Shown here piece after piece: positions 12,595 to 26,290 of a stretch of DNA of 64,000 bases. A program made the translations under genes and the position numbers. The DNA lies in contig CM075197.1 of NCBI GenBank assembly GCA_037577475.1, positions 21,420,150 through 21,484,149 on the forward strand. Direction: 5' to 3'. Below the pieces are notes generated by a model. It worked only from the letters and a program-made list of their open reading frames with translations. It was not told the DNA's origin and did not search any database. Source of the stretch: Chaunax sp. Z400 (Eukaryota; Chordata; Actinopteri; Lophiiformes; Chaunacidae). How positions within the stretch are numbered: the first letter of the stretch is position 1; each line of letters starts with the position of its first letter.

Positions 12595-12604
12595 TTATAT
12601 ATAT

Positions 12605-12661
<57 letters not shown>
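12595..12661. repeat. (TA)n microsatellite
   Basis: About 67 bases of TA repeat with two interruptions lie in the region between gpr146 and its candidate promoter. Confidence 0.95.
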
Positions 12662-13299
12662 CATACTACTACTACAAAACCCACTATGACATCTCATTGG
12701 GCGCACGTCCCTATGGCAGATGCCATGTCAACAAGATGTATTATTCATGCGAAGGGCAGTCTACCACAGATTTTACATTGTTTGTCAAATGAATGAGCTT
12801 TTTAACCTCAGAGGCGTTTGATAAAACTTTTCCCAACCCTTAAGAAAGATGAGCCCGTGAGAAACGTCTTCAGGTGCAGTTTTCCCTAATAAAAAAAAAC
12901 CCTCATTTAAACTGTGGAGCTATTAAAGTTGAACAAGGGTAAGAAGACAAACCAGTCTGTCGCGGTCTCTATTTACTATTGCGGACACTGGTGTCTCCAT
13001 CACACTTGACTGCACAGTTCTAAGCGTGGATAGCTGTCACGGCTGCACCATTATAATACCATTTCTGCGGCTATCGTTGACACAGCTAAAGCTACACTCA
13101 CTCGCATCTTCAATTGGGTAAATTAACCTCTTTGCAGCTGAATATTTAAGGCAAACACATCTCATTAGTTGACCGAAATAATATAACAGAGAGCAAAACT
13201 CACCAGAAACATATAGATTTGGGTCTGTAACAAACCTACGGAGGCATAGGGTTTGGTTGTAGCATTTCCACTGGCATTTCGCAGTCGTTTCATTTGACA

Positions 13300-13630
13300 A
13301 GTAGACGTCCTAAAAAACGAACTTCGGCTCTCCCGCGTTACTAAAGCCTAAAAATAGCGAAAAGAACCATTTAACTGCATGTTGGTAGGGTCTGACTTCA
13401 GTTCTCAACTTTTCGGACGAGGCTACTTCTAAAAAGGGGCCGTCCGTTACAGACTTTACTACTGCTGGAGTGCTGCTGTGTCCTACAGTGTGTACACACG
13501 TGACCCTCCCCCACTGTCTCCTCGCTCTGTTCTCTCCTGCTGCTCCACGGTCGCGAGGCCGTCTCTGCTCTGATTGGACCGAGAGCAGGGAGGTGGGGCG
13601 CGAGGGAGACAGAGGTGAACGCACACATAC
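13300..13630 (-). promoter_or_regulatory. CpG-rich block, candidate promoter / first exon of gpr146
   Basis: About 20 CpG dinucleotides fall within roughly 320 bases, against a strongly CpG-poor surrounding. On the minus strand there is a CCAAT box in the context GTCCAATCAGAG (about 13570-13581). About 75 bases further along that strand is a CACGTG E-box (13497-13502), preceded by a G-rich run. The order CCAAT, GC-rich, E-box fits a minus-strand promoter pointing at gpr146, 5 kb away. No TATA box is evident. It could instead serve an unrecognised non-coding transcript. Several overlapping open frames here lack recognisable protein content and are attributed to GC richness. Confidence 0.55.
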
Positions 13631-16600
13631 TCAGGGCAACAAAGCAAAACAAAACAAACAACAATTACATTTAAAAAAAAATTATATCTACATTGCCAAC
13701 CAGAATTGAAGGATGTTATGACATCATACCACGTTGTTTGTTTGTCTGCATGATATGACGGCATTTTTATGAAATTTTGTGCAGGGGTGGACTTTGGGCC
13801 AAGGAATAGTTGCTAAAATTTTGAGGCAGATGGAATGTATGTGGATTCTGAATCACTGTGTCATTTTCGTCAATATTGCAAGAGAGATGCTTTTTTTTTT
13901 TAAAAGCATCCTGCTAATATCATAATACATATTAGGCAAATCAAAATCAAAATACCAGTCATGGACAACTCATGACGTTCCTCTACTATGTGGAATTGGA
14001 TCCTGATCCAGATCATAATCCGGATTTGAGAGATTAAAATATATGTTTGGAGGGGGATAATGTGTTGTTTAGTAACAGAGAGGGGTAGAGACAGGGCACT
14101 GCCATCAATATGTCGCAGAGATGCAGGTTCAAAATCATTCAGTTGGATTTCATGCATGGGTGAGAGGTAGGAAGTTATATCTAGATGAAAAATGATGGTA
14201 CTGCTCCGTTTCATCTGTATCACTGAGATTTAAGAAAACGTGCACAAATGTGGATGACGTCCCTGTTATGTACGCATAGTGAACCCTCCGCAAGTAAGCA
14301 AACTTCTATTTCTTTGGCAAACAAACTTCTACCTGCCTTGGAGGAGCTTTCACATTAACTTTTATTGGCAATTGTCAATAGCCAGACCAGTCTCCAGGGA
14401 CCGACAGGCCTATTTTACAGGTACAGTGTGAGCAGTCAGGTCCTGGTTTGACAATTGAATAGTACAATGTGAGCACATATATCATGAACAATTTAATTTG
14501 ACAGCATGAATTAGAATTTAACAACAACAGTTTTAAAATTGCATATTGTTTGACCAGCTTAACTCAGACCGCTGAAGCCAGATATGACAGTAGTTTCAGA
14601 TAAACCATTGAACATCTTTGTCCAGGAGGACCACATGGATTTTGTCACCATCTCTTACAGTGAAAGTGCATTAGGAAGGGTTCTCTAAATGGCCCATATG
14701 AGCAAGAAAACTAAAGTTAGATAAAGCAAAAGCAAAACAAACTTAGAAAAACTGTGAATGTTTCCCTTAAAAGAACATGTTATCAAGACTGAAAACAGCC
14801 CTAGAACGTTGGAAGGGGTTGTGTTGGAGGGGGTCACGTTGTTTCAGGATCCTGTGAGATATGAAATATGATCCAAGCAAAGCCAGTTGGAGAAAAAGGC
14901 CATTGTGTTTGACAGATTATCTGTCAGAAAATTTACATTCTCGCATCAGATATTAAATGCCATCCTTAAGAGAATACATTTCTCCATCAGACAAATGTCT
15001 GTCGATGTCTTAAATGTTCTCGGCAGTCCTATTTGTCTTAAGGGAAGGCAAACAAAGTCCCTCTCTCTATGAATGAAAGAAAATTAATGTTGTGTTTGAA
15101 ATCTCAAAGGCAGAATAATGGTGGCAAGATGAATACCATTTTCTGAAGAACAATAAATACAGCATGTTAGAATGGCTGTTTGATGCCTTTGTGTTGTTCT
15201 CTTGAATGGAAAATTAACTGAAGTTTGTTAAGAAGATTAAGGACTATGATGTTAATTCTTGAAGCACATATAATAATACTGACACGGAGAACAATGTTTA
15301 TGGTTTGTTTGAACTTCAGCTAATTTCATGAACTACTCTGATTGTCCATTTACAATGAATCAAGTTAGATAGTAAGTCAATTGTTTTTATTATAAAGCCT
15401 ACAGGCTGTGCTATGTGACTTCGATATTATTTTTCTGTTACACAGCTGTAATGATTTCAAAGTCCCATAGTGATAATCCTTACAGTGCAGTATTAACTTT
15501 TAGTGAGTGCTGATGATTCAAACAGAGATTGCACACAGCCTAAATGTCATGTTGAGTTTTATGGCAATTGTCACTGCAAAAACTTAGCTCATTTAAAATA
15601 ATTGGCAAACTCTCTCCATGGGCCTAAGATAACATTGCACATGCAGCATGGTAACATCAGGTCTTAATCAGTGCTTCACTGTGTGCGGATCCATCCCTTA
15701 ATTTCCTGCTCAGCACCAGAGGGGAAGGAGGGATACTGCAACAAAGCGCTCGAGTGAAACCTGAAGGTCCACTGTGTTAAAAGAACCTAGAAGCACATAT
15801 TTCATTAAAGTCTAAAGGAATGTCCCTTCAGCTCTAATGAATCAGTTCTAGGCAAGCAATAAAAATGAAATACTGTACTAAAATACTTTCAGAATGTACA
15901 GTTTCAAAACAAAATGCCTTTCTATGACTTGGTAATCTTTGTAGAGTGTGAGTAGGAGTACTGGACATAGGTGTCTTGTGCCACATAGAGAGAAATGAAA
16001 TGGAATGAATGTCTTTTCAGTTATTAGCCTCTTCCTCAGTCAGAGATATATGCACCCACACAAGTGTAAAGTTTGAGAATGTGTCCAACTTGATGACTGA
16101 CCCTCCAGGAAACTGTAACTCAAACTGTAACTAAAAGTGTTCCCTAGTTGTAGATATCATTGAATCTAATCAGCCAAGTAGGAGGAGAGAGAGCTCTGTG
16201 AATAATGAAAGTCACTTTGCCACTTATCATTAAGACAAACGACAAACAATGTAATGCATCAGATCTACAACTACATTCCAGGGGAAAAACGTCTTGTAAT
16301 ATCAGATGTCACAAAATGGTATTAACAGTGGAAATATATATTCTTTCCATTTTGCATGTGCTATAGTGATCACTCATGCATGCAAGAGGGAGTATTGCAT
16401 CTCAGGAGTGAGTCTTAAATCTCAAGCCCTACACTTTCCATAGCTACAGATGATGGAGCCATATAAGAATTAGTCAGGATTGAATAATGCTATTTCCAGC
16501 ATAGGTATATGGAAATATTCACCAGTTCACTGAAGTATGTTGATGATGGCTCTGCAGGATCTCCATTACACAACATGGATGACATGACAGCAATGGCAAA

Positions 16601-19600
16601 AGCTGAGACACAATATTAAATGTGCCAGCATGACACGTCTAGAAACATTAGATCTATAAGTCTCGTCAGCACACAATAAGGGAGAGTGTAATTCGGTCTG
16701 TGCATGCAATTGTTGGTAAGTTTAGAATGTGGCAGTTTAGCAAAGGCTTTTTCTAGTTTCCAGCCTGCAGAGTTAAGTGAGACAAAACAGCAACAAAGCG
16801 CTGCTGTTTGACAACCAGATGGAAAATCCGTCTTGTTCCTCGCCAGCTATGGCCTTGATTTCTGTCTTTTATCTCTGCTTTTCGACTAATTATGGCACAG
16901 CAGTGGAGCAGCGCTCACAGGTTTCTGATTCCTGCAAAAGTATCACCCTGGAGACAGAGATTAGGGTTGTTCGAGCAATTATACTGTTGACTGTGTGTCC
17001 TTATCAGATCAGTCAGAAATTTCCATATTGATAGTAGAATACAAAGCGACCATTCATGCACACATCTACTAAAAGCTTTTGTTAATACAAACAGTGTCTT
17101 GTACTTCTTCGTCATGGAATTACATGAAAAGTTGAGGAGAAGATAAGAAATTTGCTTTGTTTAATTTCAGATGAAATACGATTATATGAAATAATTACCC
17201 AAACCCTTGCAAATTCTTCATCACTTACAGTCTCACTCTTTGTCATTTGTGTGTGAAGGTCGAGTGTTAATGCAACAATCCTTTACATATAATATTCTGA
17301 GTTGCACTACATTGGTCAGATTCATTTTACTGTATATGCTCGTGCACAGCTTAAAGTTTTCTTTAGCTTGTATGGCTAATAATACAAGCTTGTCAGCTGA
17401 TTCTCTATTAGATCTATGATCAAATAAAAAAAAAAAAGAATCTGTCCATGCAGATAGCTCATGATCATATGTGTCAAACTATAAGATAATTGTAGCATGA
17501 ATCCAGGTATATATTCAGGTAAACACCAGGAGGAATAAAAAATGCTGTGAAATGAAGGCTTTTAGAAATCCTTTGTTTGTTCTGTATTATATTTATATTT
17601 ACTTATCACATAATTGTGCTTAACTCAATGTGAATAACTCAAGTTTCTTTTACCTCTTGATTGCATGTTTAAATAGAGAACAAATGTTGATCAATGCTGG
17701 TTTGTGTGGCAGTTCCTGTTGTGGTCATTAACAGCAGCGGGGGGGAGAAGAGAGTGTTAGTGTTCAGGGCAGAGTGGACCATGGGTCTGAGGACTAAATC
17801 ACAGTTTATCCCCAATCAAGCTCTGAAATCTGTTCCTATTCTTGGAAGCCTCGGCACCGCTGTAAGGCTCTGGTCTGCATTTACTTTTCCCTAAAGACTT
17901 TAGGCTGCATGACGACATATGGCTTGTTTTCAAATGAGAGTCTATGCTCAGCCTTAGTCAGCCCTGGATGCATGTCAGCTGTTTACAGTCACTTTGGCAC
18001 CAGATGGGCATAGACATGTAATGTGAGTCTAATGATAATGATTAAACCACAGTGTCTGTGGGCACACTGAAATTCTGAAATATTTCATCAGATTATGACT
18101 TAAAGTCACGTCTTTTCTCACGAGGAACTGCCAGCCACAGCACAAGACGTGCTACTGTATTGAAAGATGATGTTGTCATAAAGTTTTATCATATATCATA
18201 TTATATCACAGCAGCAGACACACTTCAGTGCCTGACCTTTACATCTTTTTTTTTATGTGGAGAAATATATAGAGGCAAAAAGTACAACACAGCAGTTGCA
18301 TGCTGTGCGCATGCCTTTAAGCTCAGAGGCCTGGGAGTGCACATTAAGCTCATTAAGTCTGTGGCGGAGATTATGGTGTGTTGTAGACCAGGCACCAGCG
18401 TCCAGTGGCTGGAACGTCTCCTCATTTTCAGATGGCAGGGAGGAAGTGGCTAAATGAGGGAGGAAAAGCTACTCCTAATCACTTAAAATGTAATCCATAA
18501 TGTGTTGCACCCACCCATACTACTAAAAACAAACAAATGCAGTGCTGTGTACTGCAGGAGAGCAGAGCTCGAATAAGGCGAGCTCCCATGATAATCCAAA
18601 ACAAGTTCAGAACATAAACATCAAGATGAACCCTGCAGCTTGTTTTTATTTTTCCATGCACCACAACCGATTCAGCACCACACTGAGATCTGACATCCTG
18701 TCACACAGGTTCTTGGAAAAAGGCTTCCCGTGTAGCAAGATGCGTTTTTATTACCACGTATTATACACTCCATGCAAGTGCTTGTAGAGGGAGTGGATGT
18801 GTGTAATGGCCATGTGTGTTAACATAAAAAAGTAATAAAATGTTTGGATGGTTGACTTGGTGGGTGAATATCCATACAGACGATGGTGTTGCTGCAGAGA
18901 AAGAATGAGATACCAGTGCAGCCTGGATTAATATAACACCACATAAGCCTGTCTGCTCAGATGGTGTCTCTGTGTGTTTCCCTGCTGGGACAAATGATGC
19001 TTTGGAAAGATTTTTGATGATGAATTTTGATTTCCCTCTCCCATCTGTCTCTCTCTTACCACACTCCCCTCCCAAAAGATGTATTAACCTTTGGGCTTTT
19101 CAAGCTCAATAATGACATGAGCAGCACTGATTTCTGCCTTAAACTAAGCAGTGGGCCTAGGCAGAAGATGGCAAATAGCACATCTGCTACAGCGGAGCTA
19201 TTTAGTCTTGTCTTATTTTGGGAAACTTATGAAACCCAAGCACTAATATTAATTAAAAAAAGGTGTTAAGTGGTTGGACAAACTTTCCTTTTATCATTTC
19301 CCACTGAGTGAGACCGTGCATGTCCGTTCTGTAAATAAATAAATAGACTGCCATGTGCAGAGGAAAACTAATACTACTCCTCTTCCCTGTGGTGGTCCTC
19401 AGGGTTCCACTTATGGCTTCTTTTAGTTTACCGTGTTCATAGTTTCTCTTGAACAAATAGGATATATTTTAAAGAAGGTATGTCACTGCTATGCAGATGA
19501 TATATTTCTGCATATTTCATGACTTATTAAATCAAAGGGAATAAAACAGGTAACCTGAGTTGTGGGTCACGTTTGACCAGGCCTTGATAAGTATGTATAT

Positions 19601-22250
19601 ACAGTAAATGGACTGCAGTTAAATAGGCCTTTTATTCATTTACAGTTAGCCTTTTTACACACACTGATAGCACTGAGTTACCTGTCCTTCTCTGGTCTGA
19701 CTATCAGGGGCCTTTGGTGGTCTTTCTCCCCAAACTAAAACTTCTCCCTAAATGTGTTTGGTTTTCATATTAGTAATGTATGTAATATGAATTATTTTAT
19801 ATTATTCTGAAGTAGTTTTTAATGTTTGCTCACAAAGCATTATGCTAATAAACATACAGTACTTTGAAAATGTTTTAATTGCTAACTCAACGTGTCCTCT
19901 ATGGAGTGTTACCGCATTAATGAATCATGACTGATCCTGACTCTGCCTACATCAGCATGTAGACATAAAAATCTCCTGCAGTAGGATAGCATTAGAGAAG
20001 CCTACGTAGCTTGTTGTAAGTGTGTACAACTGTAAAATGGATATGCAAGGTGCCTTAGGTGGTGCTCAAGTGCAGGGATACAAAACATACTAGCAGCTAT
20101 TTCCATCTAGATCTTCTGCTTTTAACTTGTCCTCGGCAAAAGAATGAGCACTGACCTCAGGTCAGCCTTGTAATGTATCCTTTTCAATAACATCCACCTC
20201 AGCTGTCTGCATAACAGTAGTCTTATGGCACGTTCCTTGGATTTTCTTTGGCTCTCGAGGGACATTTTTCTGTTGCTTTTTGTCACAGAGTATAGGAATC
20301 TAAATCAGGTCAGTTTGCATGAGCCGTTTAGTGTAAAAACAATCCAGAAGATCGGGGTGACCTCCATTAGGAAAGTGAGTGATTAAATAGCCTCCTGATC
20401 ATGTGCTCTGTCTCTCGCTGGCAAATTGATCATCACTGCAATTTTACTACAGGTGGATAAACTGCATGCACTCAAAGGCTCATTTAAGGAACTATGTTGC
20501 TGAAGCTATAAACTTAAACATGAGTGAAATCATACTTATGATATAGGAAAAGACAATCATTTCATTAATGTATGCAGGTAAACAAACATTAAGCTCTATA
20601 GTCATGCTCAGCTATTTGCCTTTGTTTGGGTTGCTGAGCCTGGGGAGGCCATGCAAATCCTCTTGTGCCTAATCTAGTTAAGGTATTTAGTTTTAATCAC
20701 TTTTATTATATAAGAGTCTTGTGTTTTTTTGTGAACCTCTTTTGTTCTCTGTTTGTTATAATGGTACAATAAAAATGACATGGACACAATTACATTAAGT
20801 TAAAAAAGGCATGAATATGAAATTATTTTAAAAGTCAACATTATCCTTAAATACTCTTAAAAAAAAAAGCCAGTCAAAAACAAATCAACTCGAAGACCTG
20901 TTTTAGGTTCATATGTTCTCATGACATCTTTCCTGTTTTCATGGTTTCTTTGTCTCAATGGGACGGAGAGGAGTGGTAGGGCAGCAGGGGATCTGGAGAG
21001 GGCCCCCTGGACTCCCACATCATGGACCCTCTGATCCATTCTGGTGTGGCCATAAGCCAATATTATTCCACTGTTTGGTTCCACCAGATGCGGCACCACC
21101 ATTGGTTGGGCACTGTCTGGCCCTGGTGAGCACTTCTAAGAGGGATTAGTTGCCTGTTGTGGTGGATCGGCAAGAACAGTGGGAGGGTGTCCATGCACAC
21201 ACAGCTGTGTGTTTGTGTGTTTCATAATGCTCTGGCCTCTGGCCTGTCTGGCTTTGGCTCCAACCCTGAACCACCTTTCCCCCCCACTGACCTCACAGTT
21301 CAGGGAGCTCTCAGACAGCAGACAGCAGGAACTCAGAAATTTCTGGAACAGCATGAAAGGTTTCAAAGAAACATGATTCTCCCTGAAGGATTGTGAAAGA
21401 AACGGTACAGTGTATTATCTATAAGTGTTGTCTTTGTTTCAATGGCTTCAATTGGTCAGGATTTGTATAGCCTCACACATATTTCAGGCATTCATCAACA
21501 AATAGTCTCAGAATATTATTTCTTGGGTAAATACTGTATATATATATAAGCCAATGTTGCATTAATACCATATTAAAGATGTATATTCTGAACAATTATT
21601 GGCTCAGATTAAATAATCCCCTTAAAAAAAAGAACAACAATGTGTTTTGGGCCAAACTGCTCCTAGATCTGCTGGTACCCATCCTGGCAGAACCAATTGC
21701 TTCTGTACAGGTGAAGTTGCCAAGTTGTGTTTCAGTGACTGTGGTCATATTTCAAGCTCCACAGCAGCTCCACTCTTAGCTGGTGACAGTTTCTATTTAC
21801 AGAAAACAATCCCCATGGACATAGAGTTGGTGGAAAATATCGGATGATAAATGTCTCATGGAAAGAAATGTCTCAATACCAGACTTAAAAAAGAGACTTT
21901 CTCAGAGAAATATCTAAAAACACTCAGTAACAGTTATTATAGGCTTTGCAAGTGTTGGAAATCGACATAATCCCAGCAATTCATGTCATCACATGAAGGT
22001 TTTAAAGCTGTTTGTCATTTTTGTAGATAAAAATAGTGTTCTCACATTTATGGTATGTGAAATGGAAACAGTTTTTGGGAGTTTTTGGGAGACTCACCCT
22101 TACCCAACCAGGTCTATTCAACTTTTAAAGGCACTGTTCATCCCAAAATCAAATATATATATTTTTCTTCTCACCTGTAGTGCTGTTGATCCTTCTAGAT
22201 TTTTTTTTTTTTGGTGTGAGTTGCCAGGTTTTGGAGATATCGGCTGTAGA
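13631..22250. other. Gene-poor region
   Basis: About 8.6 kb without a recognisable exon, tRNA or transposon. Composition is AT-rich with few CpG. A slightly GC-richer patch at 20940-21330 has open frames on both strands but no family match. Conserved non-coding elements cannot be judged without other genomes. Confidence 0.45.
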
Positions 22251-22252
22251 AA

Positions 22253-22390
22253 TGTAGATAAGATAAGGTATACTTTATTGTCCCAGTGGGGAAATTCTTT
22301 GTCTGCATTTGACCCATCCCTGAGGGGCAGTCGGCAGCCCTTATGGCACCCGGGGAGAAAATTGGGGTTCAAGTATCTAATAATTATTAT
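22253..22390 (-). mobile_element. Second tRNA-derived SINE family, copy 2 (5'-truncated)
   Basis: The segment shares the body (minus strand GGGTCAAATGCAGACAAAGA, GAATTTCCCCACTGGGACAA) with the copy at 10610-10776. It ends in AATAAAGTATACC and a CTTATCTTATC tail. The tRNA-like head is missing, so this is a 5'-truncated insertion. An ATT-rich run follows at 22380-22397. Confidence 0.75.
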
Positions 22391-22984
22391 TATTACCAAT
22401 GTGAGTATTATTTACGATCCTCTTTGTCTCTAATCAAACCACTTCAAGAAATTGATTACCTCCTGCTTTTATTATGTGTGATTTCTTGGAACTGCTTTCT
22501 ATCATGAGACATTACGTATGATAGGAGCAAAAACAAGGGCATTCTGAAACTGCAAATCTCCGCCAAGGCTGAGCATTCCCTTCAAAGGTTATCCCCGCAA
22601 CTTTTATTCCTTTTCATATGTAACATCTGTTTTTAGATTATTTCATCATGAAAACATACACATTGAACTTGGGTCCGTCCATAAGTTTTAGCACAGGGAA
22701 AGCAGCTGTTCCAGAAAAGTCAGCATTTCATTTTCTGCTGAATGGTTCTTTCTTAAATTTAATCAACTGTTCTCATGCCCAGTGCCTCTGATAAAGGTTT
22801 CATGCAAATCTGTCTGTAATGTTTTAAGATAAATGGCTGCCCCTGGGGTCCTCGAAATATTGAAGAAATTTAATTCTGGGAAAATTCATTCTTCAGGACA
22901 ATGCCCACTCCTCCACTGAGTTTCATAGTAACATATTGAGTAGCTTCAGTGTAACTTGAGTGTAATTGACTTATCATGCAACGG

Positions 22985-23145
22985 TAAAGAAAGTAAAAGA
23001 AAAGTAAATCATGGATCTTTTATCTGAATCAATTCCAGCATGTAATGGGGCTCTTCCCTGTTGTGTAATCCTGCAAACAGATGGACAAACTGACAAACGG
23101 AACCGATCACTTAACCTCCTTGGCGGAGGTGAAAGAGAATCCAGC
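22985..23145 (+). repeat. Dispersed teleost repeat (palindromic-end family), copy 1
   Basis: The segment contains GTAATCCTGCAAACAGATGG and ends TAACCTCCTTGGCGGAGGT, a self-complementary end motif (CCTCC..GGCGGAGG) common in fish repeats. It shares these blocks with the copy at 32820-33055 and, inverted, with 31285-31610. No coding capacity was seen; it is probably a non-autonomous element. Confidence 0.65.
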
Positions 23146-23520
23146 AGTAAAAATGAGTTCAAAGCTGTTTGCTCTCATTCTTTCAGTGACCCAGAGTTTT
23201 GTTTTAGGCTTAGGCGGCACTGTTTTCTCCTTTTCCTTCAACCGCTTTTCCTCAAAGACTTTCCCAATAAATTGGAAAGCGGAGTGGTTTGCAGAAAATG
23301 CTGTCCTTCCAAACCTTTTATCTTCGAGGCCTTAGTCCGCACACAGCATTACTAACTTCGTCCCTTTCCTCTCACTCTCTCTGTGTGTCTCTGTGTGTTT
23401 GATGTCGTGGTTTGGCTGTTCCCTAAAGCATTCATTTCAGAGTGGTCACTTTGGGCCTCATTTTGACTCACTGGCTGTCTGCCTACAGCCTGTGGTCTAC
23501 CATCCACTACAACAACTGCC

Positions 23521-23560
23521 TGTATTTATGTGTGTGTGTGTGTTTGTGTGTGTATGTACA
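23521..23560. repeat. (GT)n microsatellite
   Basis: An interrupted GT run of about 30 bases in non-coding sequence. Confidence 0.9.
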
Positions 23561-25759
23561 GTATTTCTTATTGTGCAAAAGTATTGTACATTCCACAATA
23601 AACTATCTGCTGCATACTGTATGTTGTTTTATCTGCAAAAAAGAGCTTTTTGACTCTGTAAATGTAGGTGGAGCATAAAGAAAAGCCCCTGGTTGTCAGC
23701 CAGTGCAACAAACAACCTCCAGTCAGCTGATATATTTCAGCTCCATCCATCATGCCGAAGCGCACTGTGTATTGCAGTAAGCTCAAAAGCCTATTAATAC
23801 ACTCCTGGGGAAAAAAAAATTAGGTAACCTCTTATCAACATATTCTGTGCAATTACTCTTTCTTTTATTGAATGGAGGCAAAACATGTAACAATGGAACA
23901 CAAATATGTGTGATATGTATCTGTGTAAGCATGGTTTAAAGTTTTTTCTTTTTTGGAGGGAAATGAACCCACAATGACCACTAAAAGCCACTAACTACCA
24001 CATTTATGCAGACGACCTTCACCTGTCACTGCCAACCGTTATTGTTCACTGTGTACCTGTCAGTGTTTTGTTCCAAATTTAATGTTCAAATTTAATGCCT
24101 GATATCAAATGGTATTCAACAACATCTTTCCACAGGCCCCAGCTGAACATCGAAAGCTTTGTCGAGAGGCTAACATTGCCGAATGAATGCCTTTTTACCT
24201 TTTGCTATTATTTTACCCACCAAAACCTCTTTGACACTTTGAGATTTTTCATTAGGATCTTTTTATCGTGTATGTATGATGCCTGAGGGAAGTTCAGGCA
24301 TTTTGCCTCTGAAAAAAACGTTGAGAGAGAGAGAGACAGGAAGTGTACAAGTATCAGGAACTCTTTGAATTAGGAACAAAGAGCCCAGGGACCTTGCTGT
24401 TTATGGCTGTCGATCTGCACATGGAGTTTGTCTCTGCTGCATGCTTGTTTGAGCTTTTCACTGTGAATCAGGTCAGGCTCTCTGAGTGTGGAGAATTGAA
24501 TTGGTGTGGATGTTTGTACAAGGGAAGGGATGACAGCAGGGGAGGAAATGCTAATGATCTTTATGGGCAATAAACAGGACATATATCTTCAGGTTGATAG
24601 ACCCACATGACCTTTGTGGTGATTTAGTTACACTTAGGAATCTGGGTGAGTGTCTTGGGAAACCTGATGTTAAAATGTCCTGGAGTTCTACTGAAGGAGA
24701 TGAGAAAACACAGAGGCTGAGACGCCCTCACTCAGTTTCAGTATCTGGAGTATGTCGTAAGTATGAGTATTTTATCTTGAGCTATTCTTTCTTTCCAGGA
24801 ACCAGAACATTTCTGCTTCACTGCTTTCTAAAACCCCTTCATACAAAATAGTGTTCAAATTTCCACCTCTGTTCAGACTCATTGACTCACTAACATTGAT
24901 AAGTCTCCTTCAGAACTTTTTTGTAGCTATATCAATCTTTCCGATGTCTCCCAGTCTTTGACCTGTGTGTATTTGTGTGTGTTAAGCATTTAAAGCTCTC
25001 TGTGTTGTACTTTGTCATCAAAGAGGATCACTTTTAAAGGCTTTCACAGTGGATGTATACAGACCTCCTGCTCCAACTTTTAATGGTGCGGAACACCTCC
25101 ACCTTTCTTGTTTTTCTCCCTCACCTCCCATAAGCTTCTTCAGGCACTGCCAAGTCTGATGAGATGGCTTTAGGGCCCCTTCATCAGATAACATTGAGAC
25201 TGATACGGCTTGTCTGCTGCCTACACTCTGAGAGAGGCCTTCGTTTAACAAATATTCCTGTTCAGATAATAGACCACAAAAGATGAGGGTAACATATTTT
25301 TTAAAGATTTGTCTCAAAGAAAGAGTTAAGCATTTTGGGAAATATTGGCTATCCTGCTGAAACTTAGGTGAAAAGATTGATATCATTCTCATGTACAATA
25401 AATATGACGGTAAATCCAGCAGCTTTGCAAAGAGACTGGAAACAGTGGAAAGAGCGAGCCTGTCTGTCTACCAGCACTTCTAAAGCTAACTAATGAACAC
25501 AGTACATATTGTTTGCTTAATCCTTGCAAAAACCTAAGTGCAAAAACAACATTTCATGGTTTCACACAATTTCTTGGTGCTTTTGCTAATCCTTAGTTAG
25601 AAATGGATGGTTTTTGCATAAATGCATTTGTTAAATTGTTAAGAGGTGCAGATTTAAATACTTAAGGACAAAGCCAGACTAGTTGTTTCTCGTGTTCCCA
25701 GTCTTTATGCTAAACTAAGCTCACCTTCTACTGATGTTATCCCATACTAAAAACAGACA

Positions 25760-25857
25760 CATCCATCCATCCATCCATCCATCTATCCATCTATCCATGT
25801 ATCCATCTATCCATTAATCCATCCATCCATCCATCCATCCATCCAAGAATTCATGAA
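25760..25857. repeat. (ATCC/GGAT)n microsatellite, tail of the adjacent LINE
   Basis: Imperfect ATCC repeats with ATCT variants run on the plus strand, about 98 bases. The LINE remnant to the right ends in GGATGGATTC on the minus strand, so the array most likely grew from the element's own GGAT tail. Confidence 0.85.
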
Positions 25858-26290
25858 TCCATCCATTTTCTTCTGCTTATCCAGCATCGGGTTGCATTGG
25901 CAGCAGCCTAAGCAGAGTATTCCAGACATCCCACTCCCCAGCAACACTTTCCAGCCTCTCCAGGAACATCACAAGGTGTTCCCCGGCTAGATGAGATATG
26001 TAATCCCTCCAGCTAGTTCTGGGTCTACCCTGGGGTCTCACACCACCACAACTGGCAGCAGCTCTACTCTGAGCTCTTTCCAGATGTCGATGCTCCTCAC
26101 CCTATCTTTACGGCTGAGCTCAGTCACCCTGCAGAGGAAGTTCATTTTGGTCGCTTGTATCCGAGGTCTCAGTCTTTCGGTCACTGTCCAGAGCTCATGA
26201 TCATTGGTGAGGGTTGTGACGTAGACTGATTGGTAAATAGAGGTCTTCCCCTTCTGGTTCAGCTGTCCACAAAAACGGTATATTTCCTGG
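25858..26290 (-). mobile_element. Non-LTR retrotransposon (LINE) 3' end, ORF2 C-terminal remnant
   Basis: On the minus strand the translation gives GKTSIYQSVYVTTLTNDHEL, TERLRPRIQATKMNFLCRV, TELSRKDRVRSIDI, then RPQGRPRTSWRDYI and WDVWNTLLRLLP. These are the usual C-terminal ORF2 motifs of a widespread fish LINE (RTE-like by its GGATGG tail; family assignment tentative). Compared with the typical order, the stretch between the RVRS and GRPRT motifs is deleted. The 3' end runs straight into the (ATCC)n tract at 25760-25857. Confidence 0.8.

Larger units (their letters stand above)
8341..13299. other. Putative gpr146 intron
   Basis: If the CpG-rich block at 13300-13630 is the first exon, this is a 5-kb intron. 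It holds a (CA)n repeat, two SINEs (10.28-10.78 kb), a short tandem duplication at 12.13 kb and a (TA)n run at 12.6 kb. No coding exon was recognised. Confidence 0.5.
22391..25759. other. Non-coding, one dispersed repeat and one GT run
   Basis: Apart from the repeat at 22985-23145 and (GT)n at 23521-23560 I see only a short (GA)n at 24322-24336. No exon was recognised. Confidence 0.45.

Noticed and set aside
13310..13764. Overlapping open frames in the CpG-rich block
   Set aside because: R/S/P-rich translations in all frames of a GC-rich promoter-like patch; no domain seen.
20857..21396. Cluster of overlapping open frames, suspected unrecognised exon
   Set aside because: Both strands and several frames are open at once, a sign of base composition rather than coding; no homologue recognised.
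25760..25857. Regular short repeats that could suggest a CRISPR-like array
   Set aside because: Tetranucleotide microsatellite without spacers, in vertebrate DNA next to a LINE end.
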